In this document: positions 29,087 to 41,811 of the stretch, piece by piece
Position numbering within the stretch: position 1 is the first letter of the stretch
Layout of the letters: the number at the start of each line of letters is the position of its first letter
Assembly: GCF_023264675.1 (NCBI RefSeq)
Contig: NZ_JAHFVG010000027.1
Location: 18,635-82,634, forward strand
Direction of reading: 5' to 3'
Length of the DNA: 64,000 nt
Source of the DNA: Rhodococcus sp. (in: high G+C Gram-positive bacteria)
GTDB taxonomy: Bacteria > Actinomycetota > Actinomycetes > Mycobacteriales > Mycobacteriaceae
Program-made: the position numbers and the translations under genes
The notes under the pieces: generated by a model
What the model was told of the DNA's origin: nothing
The model's database searches: none
Seen by the model: the letters and a program-made list of their open reading frames with translations, nothing else

Positions 29087-29785
29087 ATGTCTGGAGCACT
29101 GATCGTGTCGGTGAGCGGAATCAACAACGACACCTGCGAGCATGCCGCGGAATTCGCGGGTGAACTCGACAAACGCGGAGTGGCGCTGTCGTTGCTGGTC
29201 GCGCCTCGCTTGAAGGACAAGTATCGGCTCACGCAGGACGAGAGCACCCAGGATTGGCTGCGAGGCCGTCGTGACCGGGGAGATGCCATCGTTCTGCACG
29301 GCTACGACCAGGCCGCGACGAAGCGTCGGCGTGCCGAATTCGCTGCGTTGCCCCGCCACGAGGCCCGGCTGCGGCTGGTCGCGGCGGACCGCGTCATGGA
29401 ACAGACGGGCCTGCGCACCCGAGTGTTCGCCGCGCCGAGATGGCTGGCGTCACCCGGCGCCGTTGCGGCGCTTCCGGACGCCGGATTCCGAATGATCGCC
29501 GGCATCAGCGGAATTCACGATCTGGAAACAGGGTCGGTCACGCGGGCAAGGGTTCTCGGTATCGGTGAAGGTGTAGGAGCCGAGCCGTGGTGGTGCAGGG
29601 CGCTCGTGATCGGTGCCGGCCGTACCGCGAGACGCGGCGGACTCGTCCGATTGGCTGTCAGTGCAAAGCAATTGGGTCGCACCGGCCCACGTCAGGCGAT
29701 GATCGATGCCGTCGACCTCGCAATGTACAGCGGTGCGGTCCCCGGGGTGTACGAGCACGTTCGGCCGGTTCGCCGGGTGGCGTAG
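29087..29785 (+). CDS. DUF2334-type polysaccharide deacetylase-like protein
   Basis: SGALIVSVSGINNDTCEHAAEFAGELDKRGVALSLLVAPRLKDKYRL; DAIVLHGYDQ; FAAPRWLASPG. Confidence 0.8.
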   Translation: MSGALIVSVSGINNDTCEHAAEFAGELDKRGVALSLLVAPRLKDKYRLTQDESTQDWLRGRRDRGDAIVLHGYDQAATKRRRAEFAALPRHEARLRLVAADRVMEQTGLRTRVFAAPRWLASPGAVAALPDAGFRMIAGISGIHDLETGSVTRARVLGIGEGVGAEPWWCRALVIGAGRTARRGGLVRLAVSAKQLGRTGPRQAMIDAVDLAMYSGAVPGVYEHVRPVRRVA

Positions 29786-29796
29786 GCGCTCCGCGC

Positions 29797-29840
29797 ATGT
29801 GAGTGCGAATACATAGAGGGTTATGTATTCGCACGCACAT
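29797..29840. repeat. 44-bp palindromic repeat, copy 3
   Basis: ATGTGAGTGCGAATACATA-GAGGGT-TATGTATTCGCACGCACAT; one arm mismatch; GC mini-hairpins on both sides. Confidence 0.95.
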
Positions 29841-29920
29841 GCGGCGGAGCCGCCCTGTAACAAACTTTCCGGTACGAAAGATGAACACCTCGACGAGGAA
29901 ACAACTTTCGAGGCGGCGAC

Positions 29921-30565
29921 GTGAAACGACTTCTACTCGTGGGGCTCAGTGCAATGGCCCTGGTGGCCTGCGGAAACTCCGACAACGGCAATGCAACGGC
30001 AGTCGCGGAGTCCTCGGCGGCGCCAGGGCAACAGAGTGTGAGTTCGACCGCCGCTCCGTCCATCGGCACGGTGCCTCCGGTCGTGGAGGCTCCAGCAGCA
30101 CCGTCACCGGCGACGATACCCACTGTCGACGCGCCGGTCGAAACTCACAAGCCTTACTCCGCCTACCCCATCTGCCTGGACCTGTCCTCGACAAGGGTGA
30201 CCGACGCAGTCGCATCGCTTCCCGCATACTTCGAGGGTTCACCCTGGATCGCTACCGAGATCGGTGACGCGTGTGCTCCGTTCACCTGGGTGCGAGCCGA
30301 CACCGGCGGAACGGCCTCGTCGCCCGTTCACCTCTTGTTCTTCGCGGGCCAAAATTACGACTATCTCGGCACCGCTACGCTCGAGCCCTACGCCTTCACC
30401 TCGGTGGTGGGCCAGACGGCAGACACCGTGACCGTCGACTATCGCTGGCCGGTCGGCAACGACGCCAACGCCGACCCGACGGGTGGGTCCGCGGTGATCG
30501 AGTACCGGTGGAACGGCTCGCAGGTCGACATGCTCGGAACACTCCCGCCGGAGGTCACGGGCTAG
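29921..30565 (+). CDS. Secreted lipoprotein, LppP/LprE-like
   Basis: MKRLLLVGLSAMALVACGNS lipobox; Pro/Ala linker; conserved domain with paired Cys. Confidence 0.75.
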   Translation: MKRLLLVGLSAMALVACGNSDNGNATAVAESSAAPGQQSVSSTAAPSIGTVPPVVEAPAAPSPATIPTVDAPVETHKPYSAYPICLDLSSTRVTDAVASLPAYFEGSPWIATEIGDACAPFTWVRADTGGTASSPVHLLFFAGQNYDYLGTATLEPYAFTSVVGQTADTVTVDYRWPVGNDANADPTGGSAVIEYRWNGSQVDMLGTLPPEVTG

Positions 30566-31200
30566 ATCGACACCGAATTCTCGGCCGGGAGTTCGCGGAA
30601 GTCGGCGTCGGACATGTCCTTGAACCGGCCGTAGTAGATGCCGCGAGCCTGCTCGGCCACCACGGCCTGATGGATCGGAAACGCGATCCGCGGCGCGACG
30701 GCCCGCAGGAATTCGACGTTCTCGGACAGCTTCGACCACGGTGCGGCGGTCGGGAGCGCCAACACGTCGACCTTCTGCTCCGGCACGAACAACGAGTCGC
30801 CGGGATGCAGAAGTTGTCCGGGATTCTCCGGTGTGCCGAGGAGATAGCCCGTGTTGTCGATCACGGGTAGCTCGGGGTGAATGACCGCGTGCGTACCGCC
30901 GACGCCGGTCACCTGGATGCCGCCGACACCGAACACGTCACCGGCATGCACCGGACTCCAGCGTTCGCCGAGCTGAGATGCCGTCATCGGATCGCTGTAC
31001 AGCGCAGCTCCTGGATTGCCTTCCAGCAGAGCGGGAAGCCTCTCGAGGTCGACATGGTCCGGGTGTTGGTGGGTGATCAGGATGGCATCGAGACCGGTGA
31101 TGCCATCGAACCCGTGGGAGAAGTTGCCAGGATCGAAGAGCACGGTGGTGCCGTTCAGTTCGACGAGTACACAGGAATGTCCGAAGTGTGTCAGCCGCAT
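30562..31200 (-). CDS. MBL-fold metallo-hydrolase
   Basis: MRLTHFGHSCVLVELNGTTVLFDPGNFSHGF; ILITHQHPDHVD. Confidence 0.92.
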   Translation of the reverse strand: MRLTHFGHSCVLVELNGTTVLFDPGNFSHGFDGITGLDAILITHQHPDHVDLERLPALLEGNPGAALYSDPMTASQLGERWSPVHAGDVFGVGGIQVTGVGGTHAVIHPELPVIDNTGYLLGTPENPGQLLHPGDSLFVPEQKVDVLALPTAAPWSKLSENVEFLRAVAPRIAFPIHQAVVAEQARGIYYGRFKDMSDADFRELPAENSVSI

Positions 31201-31289
31201 GCCTCCACAGTAAGCGCGGTTTCGCAGGTGTCGCCAGGCCTGCGTAGACTCACCACCTGCCGGTACCTTTGATTCCAAGGAGCGCTTTC

Positions 31290-31526
31290 GTGGCCCGTGT
31301 TGTTGTCGATGTCATGCCCAAGGCCGAAATTCTCGACCCGCAGGGTCAGGCCATCGCAGGTGCGCTCGGTCGCCTCGGCATCGCCGGAGTCTCCGACGTT
31401 CGCCAGGGCAAGCGTTTCGAGCTGGAGGTCGAGGACAGCGTCGACGACGCCGAGCTCGAGAAGATCGCCGAGTCGCTCCTCGCGAACACCGTGATCGAGG
31501 ACTGGAAGGTCACCCGCCTCTCATGA
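31290..31526 (+). CDS. purS: Phosphoribosylformylglycinamidine synthase subunit PurS
   Basis: [28 protein letters not shown]; immediately upstream of purQ. Confidence 0.95.
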   Translation: MARVVVDVMPKAEILDPQGQAIAGALGRLGIAGVSDVRQGKRFELEVEDSVDDAELEKIAESLLANTVIEDWKVTRLS

Positions 31527-32200
31527 GTGCACGCATCGGTGTCATCACATTTCCCGGAACTCTCGACGACGTCGACGCCTCACGCGCCGTCACGTTGGCC
31601 GGCGGCGAAGCCGTCAGCCTGTGGCACGCCGACGCCGACCTGAAGAACGTCGACGCCATCGTCGTCCCCGGCGGATTCTCCTACGGCGACTACCTGCGCG
31701 CCGGTGCCATCGCCCGGTTCGCTCCGGTCATGGAATCCGTGGTCAAGGCCGCCGAAGGCGGCATGCCCGTCCTCGGCATCTGCAACGGCTTCCAGGTGCT
31801 GTGCGAGGTCGGTCTCCTGCCCGGAGCCTTGACGCGCAACGAGAAGTTGCATTTCGTGTGCCGCGACCAGTGGCTGAAGGTCGAGAACACCGAGACTGCC
31901 TGGTCCTCCCGGTACGAAGCAGGCGCTGAGATCCTCGTGCCCGTCAAGAACGCCGAAGGCCGCTTCCAGGCGTCGGCGAAGGTTCTCGACGAGCTAGAGG
32001 GCGACGGCCGTGTGGTGTTCCGCTACTCGGGGTCCAACCCGAACGGCTCACAGCGCGACATCGCCGGCATCTCCTCGGCCAACGGACGCGTCGTCGGAAT
32101 CATGCCGCACCCCGAGCACGCCACCGAGCCCCTCACCGGGCCGAGCGACGACGGACTCGGCATCTTCTACTCCGCATTGGACGCCATCGTCTCGGCATAA
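31523..32200 (+). CDS. purQ: Phosphoribosylformylglycinamidine synthase subunit PurQ
   Basis: [52 protein letters not shown]. Confidence 0.97.
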   Translation: MSARIGVITFPGTLDDVDASRAVTLAGGEAVSLWHADADLKNVDAIVVPGGFSYGDYLRAGAIARFAPVMESVVKAAEGGMPVLGICNGFQVLCEVGLLPGALTRNEKLHFVCRDQWLKVENTETAWSSRYEAGAEILVPVKNAEGRFQASAKVLDELEGDGRVVFRYSGSNPNGSQRDIAGISSANGRVVGIMPHPEHATEPLTGPSDDGLGIFYSALDAIVSA

Positions 32201-32281
32201 TCGGGTCGTTCCTGCAGGCTCCACTCCCGGCTTGATTTCGGTCGTTCCGAACGTGTCGGTGGCCGGAGATAGTGTCCCGGC

Positions 32282-32632
32282 ATGAGCCTGACACCCGCGA
32301 TGATCACCGTCGATTCCCTTGACCCCGGCCCGCTCGCTCAGTGGTGGGCGCGTCAAACCGGGGGCACCATCGAGGAGGAGAACGACGGCTGGTTCTACAC
32401 GGTCGTGCTTCCGACTCTGCCGATCCGGCTTGCCTTCCAGAAGGTCGACGACCCGACGCCGGGCAAGAATCGCCTTCACCTCGATCTGACGACGCCCGAT
32501 CTCGACGGTGCGACAGCGCTACTGATCGAGGCGGGCGCATCCGAGGTGGAGCAGCACACGATGGGTGATTTTCGGTGGGTCACCCTCGCCGACCCCGACG
32601 GCAACGTGTTCTGTGTGTCGGGGTCGCACTAG
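32282..32632 (+). CDS. VOC-family (glyoxalase-like) protein
   Basis: DSLDPGPLAQWWARQTGG...VTLADPDGNVFCV. Confidence 0.85.
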   Translation: MSLTPAMITVDSLDPGPLAQWWARQTGGTIEEENDGWFYTVVLPTLPIRLAFQKVDDPTPGKNRLHLDLTTPDLDGATALLIEAGASEVEQHTMGDFRWVTLADPDGNVFCVSGSH

Positions 32633-32656
32633 ACGACCGCCGATCGTTCCTCGTGC

Positions 32657-33376
32657 TCAGCGGGTGCCTCCGTAGGCGACCGGCACCAGGTCCGCACGGG
32701 GTTCGCCACTTCGGACCAGCTGGAGGATCGCCGCGGCGACGTGCTCTGGTGTATCGAAAGATGCTCCGGCCGTCATGGTTTCCGCGTCGGCTCGGCCCGC
32801 CCGGATCGAGGCAAGGAACTCGGTGCTGGTGGCGAATGGAATCATGGTCGAGACCGTGATCCCTGTCCCCTCCAGCTCGTTCCGGGCAATCGCCGACAGA
32901 CGTTCCAGAGCGATTTTGGACGCGACGTAGCCGCTGGTTCCCGGCACGTCGGCGAAGGTTGTTCCTGAACTGATATTGACGATGCTGCCCGACGCTTGGC
33001 GGCGCATCGTGGGAAGTACCGCCTTCATCAGTGCCAGGGGCGCTACAAGATTCAGTTCCAACACGGCTCGGAAGTCCCCGAGCGAGATTTCCTCGACCAC
33101 TGCCTGCAGTCCCTGTCCCGCGTTGTTGACGAGGATGTCGATGCGCCCGAACGCATCGAGGGTGGTCTGTACCAAGGAGTCGATCTGTTGCTGATCGGTG
33201 ATATCGCATCGCACGGCGATCGCCTGATCGAGCTCGTGGGCGAGGTCCGTGATGCGATCCTCGCGCCGAGCAGCCAGAACCAGACGCGCGCCGGCCTGCG
33301 AGGCGGCACGCGCGGTTGCCTGCCCGATGCCCGATGAAGCTCCGGTGATCACGATGACCGAGTCCTTGATGTCCAC
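32657..33376 (-). CDS. SDR-family oxidoreductase
   Basis: VIVITGASSGIGQATARAASQAGARLVLAARRED; INISSGTTFADVPGTSGYVASKIAL; GTG start. Confidence 0.93.
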   Translation of the reverse strand: MDIKDSVIVITGASSGIGQATARAASQAGARLVLAARREDRITDLAHELDQAIAVRCDITDQQQIDSLVQTTLDAFGRIDILVNNAGQGLQAVVEEISLGDFRAVLELNLVAPLALMKAVLPTMRRQASGSIVNISSGTTFADVPGTSGYVASKIALERLSAIARNELEGTGITVSTMIPFATSTEFLASIRAGRADAETMTAGASFDTPEHVAAAILQLVRSGEPRADLVPVAYGGTR

Positions 33377-33393
33377 TGTTCCTCCTGGTGTGT

Positions 33394-33445
33394 GAACGCG
33401 AGCGTTCCCGGCTCGCAATATTTACGCTACTCCTCGGTAGCGTAA
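33394..33445. promoter_or_regulatory. Two inverted repeats (GAACGC-GA-GCGTTC; TTACGCTAC-N6-GTAGCGTAA) in SDR/TetR divergent region
   Basis: Perfect arms; 33394-33407 and 33422-33445. Confidence 0.6.
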
Positions 33446-33474
33446 CTGAAGGGAGGTGGCGTAATTTGTAGCCA

Positions 33475-34116
33475 ATGAAGAAATCCGAGGCCGCGTCGTC
33501 GGTCGGCAGACCCGACACCGACGGCCGCCGGGGCCGACCGTACGACCACTCGAGCGATGCCCTCATCTTGGCAAGCACGCTCGACCTCATTGCCGAGCGA
33601 GACTACGACCGCGTCACGATGGACGAGGTCGCTGCCCGCACCGGCAAGGCAAAAACAACGCTCTACCGCAGATGGGCGACGAAGGAAGACCTGGTCCTGG
33701 CCGCGATCCGCGCCGCAGGTAGACCGCCTGAAGTAGATTGCCTGCCGAACCTCGGATCAATTCGATCCGATCTACTGGCCGTGGTCGATTCGTCGTGGCT
33801 CGGTGGGCCCGAGAGGCGTTTGGCGATATTCGCCGGTCTTGCTCCGGCCGTGCGGAGTTCGCCGCAGGTGGCCGAGGTCGTCGGCGCCGACATCACCGAG
33901 CCGTACGCCGAGGTCTACGAGCGACTGTTACATCGAGCGATCGAGCGAGGTGAGATCTCCGAGAAATTCGCTGCAAAGATCCCGATCTTGGCGCAGGTGG
34001 TTCCAGCGATGAGTACGCACCGCTTGAATGCAGGCGGCGCGCCCGTCGGGCGAGAGTTCTTCGTCGCGGTGATCGACGACGTCGTTCTCGCCGCTCTCGA
34101 TGTGACGGTGCCTTGA
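33475..34116 (+). CDS. TetR-family transcriptional regulator
   Basis: YDHSSDALILASTLDLIAERDYDRVTMDEVAARTGKAKTTLYRRWATKEDLV. Confidence 0.93.
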   Translation: MKKSEAASSVGRPDTDGRRGRPYDHSSDALILASTLDLIAERDYDRVTMDEVAARTGKAKTTLYRRWATKEDLVLAAIRAAGRPPEVDCLPNLGSIRSDLLAVVDSSWLGGPERRLAIFAGLAPAVRSSPQVAEVVGADITEPYAEVYERLLHRAIERGEISEKFAAKIPILAQVVPAMSTHRLNAGGAPVGREFFVAVIDDVVLAALDVTVP

Positions 34117-34142
34117 TGTGACGGTGCCATGATGTGACGGTG
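34099..34142 (+). repeat. 16-bp tandem repeat (about 2.75 units) over the TetR stop codon
   Basis: GATGTGACGGTGCCTT / GATGTGACGGTGCCAT / GATGTGACGGTG. Confidence 0.9.
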
Positions 34143-34177
34143 ATTGGTCAAGGCGCGGCAAATGACAGAATGGTTCC

Positions 34178-35449
34178 ATGTCGTCCACTGCGTCCGCTCT
34201 CGGTCTGTGTAATTTCGTCGACGTCTCGCCGTCGCCCTTCCACGTCTGCCGCACCGTCGCGGTGCAGCTGGAGGAAGCCGGTTTCGTGCGGGTCGACGAA
34301 ACCGATTCGTGGCCGACCGAAGCGGGTCGCTACTACCTGATCAGAGGCGGCTCGCTCGTCGCCTGGAGCACCGAGGGGGCTCCCGACAGCCCGTTCAGGA
34401 TCGTCGGTGGCCACACCGACAGCCCGAACCTGCGCGTGAAACAGCATCCGGATCTGGAATCCGCCGGATGGCAGATGGTCGGACTGGAGCCGTACGGCGG
34501 TGCCTGGCTCAACTCGTGGCTCGACCGCGACCTCGGCATCTCCGGACGCCTGAGCGTGCGCGACGGCAACGGACTGCGGGAGGTGCTGGTCAAGGTCGAC
34601 GAACCGATTCTCCGGGTTCCTCAGTTGGCAATCCACCTCTCCGAGGATCGCAAGGGAGTCACCCTCGATCCGCAGCGTCACGTCAACGGCATCTGGGGAG
34701 TCGGGAATTCGCCGCGCTCGTTCATCTCGTACGTCGCCGAGCGCGAGGGCGTCGACCCATCGGCTGTTCTCGGCTGGGAACTGATGACACACGATCTCGC
34801 ACCGAGTGCCGTCGTCGGCGTCGAAGCCGAATTGATCAGCGCGCCAAGGCTGGACAACCAGGGAACGTGCTACGCCGGAACGCAAGCGCTCCTCGCGGCC
34901 GTGGAAAATCCGACAGCGCACACTCCGGTGTTGGCGCTGTTCGACCACGAAGAGGTCGGCAGCATGTCCGACCGCGGCGCCTTCTCGGACCTGCTCAACA
35001 CCGTGCTCGAGCGAATCGTGTTGGGACGAGGGGGCGGCCGCGAGGACTTCCTCCGCGCGATGGCCGGTTCCATCTGTGCCTCGGGCGACATGGCGCACGC
35101 CACGCACCCCAATTACCCGGATCGCCACGAACCCGCGCATCGCATCGAACTCGGCGGCGGACCAGTGCTCAAGGTCAATCAAAACCTCAGGTATGCAACG
35201 GATTCCGCGGGTGCAGGCGCGTTTGCGCTTGCCTGCGATCAGGCCGGTGTGCCGTTGCAGCGCTACGTGCACCGCGCCGATCTTCCGTGCGGATCGACGA
35301 TCGGACCGATCACGGCGTCGCGTACCGGTATCTCGACGGTCGACGTCGGGGCGGCGCAGTTGGCGATGCATTCGGCACGCGAGTTGATGGGTGCATCCGA
35401 CGTCAAGGCCTACGCCGACGCCTTGGCGGCCTTCCTCTCGCCGGCGTGA
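34178..35449 (+). CDS. M18-family aminopeptidase
   Basis: [42 protein letters not shown]. Confidence 0.95.
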   Translation: MSSTASALGLCNFVDVSPSPFHVCRTVAVQLEEAGFVRVDETDSWPTEAGRYYLIRGGSLVAWSTEGAPDSPFRIVGGHTDSPNLRVKQHPDLESAGWQMVGLEPYGGAWLNSWLDRDLGISGRLSVRDGNGLREVLVKVDEPILRVPQLAIHLSEDRKGVTLDPQRHVNGIWGVGNSPRSFISYVAEREGVDPSAVLGWELMTHDLAPSAVVGVEAELISAPRLDNQGTCYAGTQALLAAVENPTAHTPVLALFDHEEVGSMSDRGAFSDLLNTVLERIVLGRGGGREDFLRAMAGSICASGDMAHATHPNYPDRHEPAHRIELGGGPVLKVNQNLRYATDSAGAGAFALACDQAGVPLQRYVHRADLPCGSTIGPITASRTGISTVDVGAAQLAMHSARELMGASDVKAYADALAAFLSPA

Positions 35450-35552
35450 CAGATTTCTTGACACTTACGGCTGAGACTGTCTAGATTTGGCGCGACTCGT
35501 ATGTGATCCCAGTCTCCACGTGCGAGCGACGAGACAGTGGGGGGAACGTAAG

Positions 35553-36848
35553 GTGAATCGTTTTCGGATGCGGGTCGCGCTCGTCGTGAGTTGCGTGGTG
35601 GTCGGGGCGTTGGGGGTGCCCGGCGCAGCGGGCGCCCAGCCTGCCGGGGACTTCTATACTCCGCCTTCCGAGTTCGATTCCACTCCTGGCGCCGTCATCC
35701 GCACGGAGCCGCTGCCGCTGCTCGCGTCGTTCCCCGGCGCCGACGGCACGTGGCCCGGACGCGGACAACGCGTCATGTACACCTCGCGGCTGCAGGACGA
35801 CTCGCCGGTGGCAGTGACCGGAACCTACATCGAGGCGAGCCAGCCCTGGCGCGGCACCGGAGAGCGGCCGACCGTCGTCGTCGCGCCGGGCACCGTCGGG
35901 CAGGGCGACTCGTGTGCGCCCTCGCAGGCCTTCGCAACCGGACTCAACGCGACGCTCGATCCGCTGTCCTTGTCGGCGAACCAGGAGTTGCTGTCCGCAT
36001 CGGCGTGGATCGCGCGAGGTGCGCGGGTGTTCGTCACCGATTACGTCGGCCTCGGCACGCCGGGCCTGCACACGTACGTCAATCGGATCGAGGAAGCGCA
36101 CGCAGTCCTCGATGCGGCACGGGCCGCCAATTTCCTCAGTGGCACAGGTGCTTCCACCCCGATTGCGCTGTGGGGGTACTCGCAGGGCGGCGGCGCCGTC
36201 GCGGCGGCTGCCGAGATGGCACCGTCGTACGCCCCGGAGCTACAGATCAAGGGAAGCTGGGCGGGGGCCCCGCCTGCGGATCTACTGCAGACCCTCGATC
36301 AGGTCGACGGAACCCTGATCGGCGGGGTGATCGGCTTCGCGGTCAACGGGTTCGTCGAACGCCACCCAGAGTTACGAGATCAGTTCGACGCCAGGCTGAC
36401 TCCCGAGGGGAAAGCCGTGATGGCCACGTTGAGTCAGTCGTGCATCGCCGATGTCGTACTTCGCTTTCCGTTCCTGCGCACGAGCGACTACACCGCGGAT
36501 CATCGCTCGCTTCTCGACAATCTTCGGACCATCCCGGAGGCCGGACCGATCTTCGAAGAACAGCGCATCGGAACTCTGACGCCGTCGACTCCGGTTCTGG
36601 TGACCAGTGGACGGAACGACGACACCGTTCCGTACGAACAGGCTCGTCAGCTCGCGGTCGACTGGTGCGACAAGGGTGCGACCGTCGACTTCCGGACCAA
36701 CGACCTCCCCCCGATTCTGCCGGGGGCCGTGCTGCCCAACCACTTCGGGCCGGATCTGATCGACGGATACGGTTCAGGCTTGGCGCTGGACTACGTCACC
36801 GACAGGTTGAACGACGTTCCGCTCGCCGCGGGATGCCGCTTCTCCTGA
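35553..36848 (+). CDS. Secreted lipase (LIP-type alpha/beta hydrolase)
   Basis: Signal peptide; ALWGYSQGGGAVAAAAE nucleophile; TSGRNDDTVPYEQ; PNHFG. Confidence 0.88.
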   Translation: MNRFRMRVALVVSCVVVGALGVPGAAGAQPAGDFYTPPSEFDSTPGAVIRTEPLPLLASFPGADGTWPGRGQRVMYTSRLQDDSPVAVTGTYIEASQPWRGTGERPTVVVAPGTVGQGDSCAPSQAFATGLNATLDPLSLSANQELLSASAWIARGARVFVTDYVGLGTPGLHTYVNRIEEAHAVLDAARAANFLSGTGASTPIALWGYSQGGGAVAAAAEMAPSYAPELQIKGSWAGAPPADLLQTLDQVDGTLIGGVIGFAVNGFVERHPELRDQFDARLTPEGKAVMATLSQSCIADVVLRFPFLRTSDYTADHRSLLDNLRTIPEAGPIFEEQRIGTLTPSTPVLVTSGRNDDTVPYEQARQLAVDWCDKGATVDFRTNDLPPILPGAVLPNHFGPDLIDGYGSGLALDYVTDRLNDVPLAAGCRFS

Positions 36849-36849
36849 G

Positions 36850-37608
36850 CTAACCGAGCTGCAGGCACGCGTCCGCGGCGAGCCAGAACAACTGCTCGCG
36901 GACGGTGCCTGCCTTGGTCCACCCTCGGTGCTCCCAGTCGGCCGCCAGCGAATCGCCCGCGTACAGCAACTGCGCGAACCGCACCCCGCGATACTGGGCC
37001 ACCGCGCAGAACGCCGACGCCTCCATGTCCACCGTCAGGCAGCCTTCGTCGACGCGCCTCGACACCCGGCTCCTGGTCTCGCGGTAGATCGCGTCCGTGG
37101 TCCACGACCGGCCGGTGACATGGTCGATCCCTGCCGCGGTGAGCACCTTCTGCAGCACGGCGACACCAGCAGGATCGGCGTCGACGATTCGCCCCGGTGG
37201 CAAGTAGTGGAAGGAGGTCCCCTCGTCGCGCAGGGCGGAGTCGACGACCATCACGTGGCCCATACCGAGCTGGTCGGTCAACGCCCCCGCGCCTCCGACG
37301 GCCACGAACTCGGAGCAGCCGAGGGCGATCGCCTCCTCCAGGAACAGCGCCGCCAGTGGAGCGCCGACGCCCGGATGGAACACCGCGAGGCGCTCACCGT
37401 CGCGCTCGATCTCGTACACCGGGTGCTCACCGTGCTCGCTGCGCATCACCGCCAGCACCCGCGCTCGGCCCTGAGCGGCTATGGATTCGATCACTTCCTG
37501 GAAGAAGCAGACCACGGCCTTCCGGGGGATATCCACACCCTTGACCACCATCTGAGGCGTCAGGACGCCCGATTCGTCCAGATCGTTCTCGGTAAGCGGA
37601 ATGTCCAC
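36850..37608 (-). CDS. Nucleoside phosphorylase (uridine phosphorylase-like)
   Basis: FHPGVGAPLAALFLEEAIALGCSEFVAVGGAGAL; CLTVDMEASAFCAVAQYRGV. Confidence 0.88.
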   Translation of the reverse strand: MDIPLTENDLDESGVLTPQMVVKGVDIPRKAVVCFFQEVIESIAAQGRARVLAVMRSEHGEHPVYEIERDGERLAVFHPGVGAPLAALFLEEAIALGCSEFVAVGGAGALTDQLGMGHVMVVDSALRDEGTSFHYLPPGRIVDADPAGVAVLQKVLTAAGIDHVTGRSWTTDAIYRETRSRVSRRVDEGCLTVDMEASAFCAVAQYRGVRFAQLLYAGDSLAADWEHRGWTKAGTVREQLFWLAADACLQLG

Positions 37609-37700
37609 CGGCCAATGTTCGCACGGTGCTTTTGGGGCCTGTCACCCTGCACGGATAGACTCTCCCTGGCATTTCGCTCCAGGAAGGGACCCCACTCCTC

Positions 37701-39992
<2,292 letters not shown>

Positions 39993-39996
39993 GTCA

Positions 39997-41811
39997 GTGT
40001 CCAGGGGAAAGGTATCGGAAGCGCCGGCAGAGAGCGTCGACCACAACGACCACGACACGGTAGAGCGGGCGCATGCCCACTACCATCTGCCGCTCGACTT
40101 CTCGATACCTTCTCCCGACAAGCACCCCTTCGTCATGTGGCTCTGGGGGCTGCTGAAACTGGACTTCACCGGCATCGCGTTCGGCGCGCTGTTCTTCTGC
40201 TGGTCCTTGACTCCGTCACTGCTGCCGCGTGATTGGCTGTTCCAGGGCATCATCGGCGGCATCAATGCGGCCATCGGCTACGGCTTCGGTGTTGCGCTCG
40301 GATGGTCGGTGCGTCGCTGGTTCCTCGCGAACAAGTCGTGGTGGCCGATGCCGCGACAATGGGAGCTGCGGGTCAAGTACACGATTCCGCCGATCGCCGT
40401 TCTCGCATCGATGTACATGCTGTATCTGTCCGCGGGGTGGCAACGCGAACTCGCTGCGCTGATGAATGCCGAAGGCACCACCACTACCGGATATCTCCGG
40501 ACGGGTGCGCTGAGCATTCTGATGGCGGCACTGTTGATCTCGCTGATGCGCGTGCTTCGCGACTTCGTTCGACTGATCGTGCGTCAGATCAACCGAGTGG
40601 TGAAGATGCCACGCGAGGTGGCCAACGTCATCGGCGTCATCATCGTCGTCGTTCTGGTCATCGCGCTGGTACAGGGCGTGTTGTTGCGCGGGGTGTCCGC
40701 CGCGACCAACTGGGTGTTCAGCTCGCAGAACAACGAAACGCGTGAAGGCGCCGTGCAACCCACGGTTCCGGAGCGCTCGGGTAGCCCGGACTCACTGGCC
40801 CCGTGGGACAGCCTCGGCTTCGAAGGTCGCAACTTCGTGTCGAGTGGCCTGAGCGGCGACGAGATCTCGCAGGGGCTCGGCGAGCCCGCGCTCGAACCGA
40901 TTCGCGCCTACGCCGGGCTCGAAACCGCCGATACCCAGGACGAGCGACTCGACATCGTCGTCGACGAACTCGAACGCACAGGAGCATTCCAGCGCAAGGC
41001 GCTCGTGATCGTCCCGACCACCGGCACCGGCTGGGTCAATCCGACGGCCATCGAGGCCGAGGAGCTGATGTTCGGCGGCGACGTCGCGACGGTCGCGGCG
41101 CAGTACTCCTACCTGCCGAGCTGGATCTCGTTCCTCGCCGAACGAGAAAAGGCCGCCGAGGCAGGCAAAGCGCTGATCGACAAGGTCCGGGCCAGGTGGC
41201 TGCAGGAACCGGAGGAGACCCGTCCGCGGCTGTACGTCTACGGCGAAAGCCTCGGGACTCAATCCGGCGAAGGCGCGTTCGACGGGCTGGCCGAGATCCG
41301 TGACAGTGTCGACGGCGTCCTGTGGGTCGGGCCGCCGAATGCGAACCGACTGTGGGGACAGTTCGTCACCCGCCGTGACCCCGGTAGCCCCGAGGTTCGG
41401 CCCGTGTACGCCGACGGCCTCGTCGTGCGGTTCGCCGACAACTCGAGTGGGGTCCCTCCCGAGGGCGAGCCGTGGCTCAGTCCCCGGATCCTCTATGTCC
41501 AGCATGCATCCGATCCGGTGGTGTGGTGGTCGCCCGATCTGCTGTTCGAGCGGCCGGACTGGCTGTCCGAGGCTCCGGGGCCCGACCGTCTTCCGGACAT
41601 GAGGTGGTTCCCGATCGTCACGTTCTGGCAGGTCGCCGCCGACCTGACCAATGCTGCAGGCGTCCCCGACGGCCACGGCCACAATTACGGAACCCTCGTG
41701 CTCGACGGCTGGGTGTCCATCGCTGCGCCGGAAGGTTGGACGGCGGAGGACACCGAAAAGGTACGTGCCGTCATGGAGGACTACGCAGGCCGGGACGGCC
41801 CCGAGAAGTGA
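39997..41811 (+). CDS. Membrane-anchored alpha/beta-hydrolase family protein (Abhydrolase_9-like)
   Basis: N-terminal TM segments; LYVYGESLGTQSGEGAF nucleophile elbow; GHGHNYG C-terminal His region. Confidence 0.82.
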   Translation: MSRGKVSEAPAESVDHNDHDTVERAHAHYHLPLDFSIPSPDKHPFVMWLWGLLKLDFTGIAFGALFFCWSLTPSLLPRDWLFQGIIGGINAAIGYGFGVALGWSVRRWFLANKSWWPMPRQWELRVKYTIPPIAVLASMYMLYLSAGWQRELAALMNAEGTTTTGYLRTGALSILMAALLISLMRVLRDFVRLIVRQINRVVKMPREVANVIGVIIVVVLVIALVQGVLLRGVSAATNWVFSSQNNETREGAVQPTVPERSGSPDSLAPWDSLGFEGRNFVSSGLSGDEISQGLGEPALEPIRAYAGLETADTQDERLDIVVDELERTGAFQRKALVIVPTTGTGWVNPTAIEAEELMFGGDVATVAAQYSYLPSWISFLAEREKAAEAGKALIDKVRARWLQEPEETRPRLYVYGESLGTQSGEGAFDGLAEIRDSVDGVLWVGPPNANRLWGQFVTRRDPGSPEVRPVYADGLVVRFADNSSGVPPEGEPWLSPRILYVQHASDPVVWWSPDLLFERPDWLSEAPGPDRLPDMRWFPIVTFWQVAADLTNAAGVPDGHGHNYGTLVLDGWVSIAAPEGWTAEDTEKVRAVMEDYAGRDGPEK

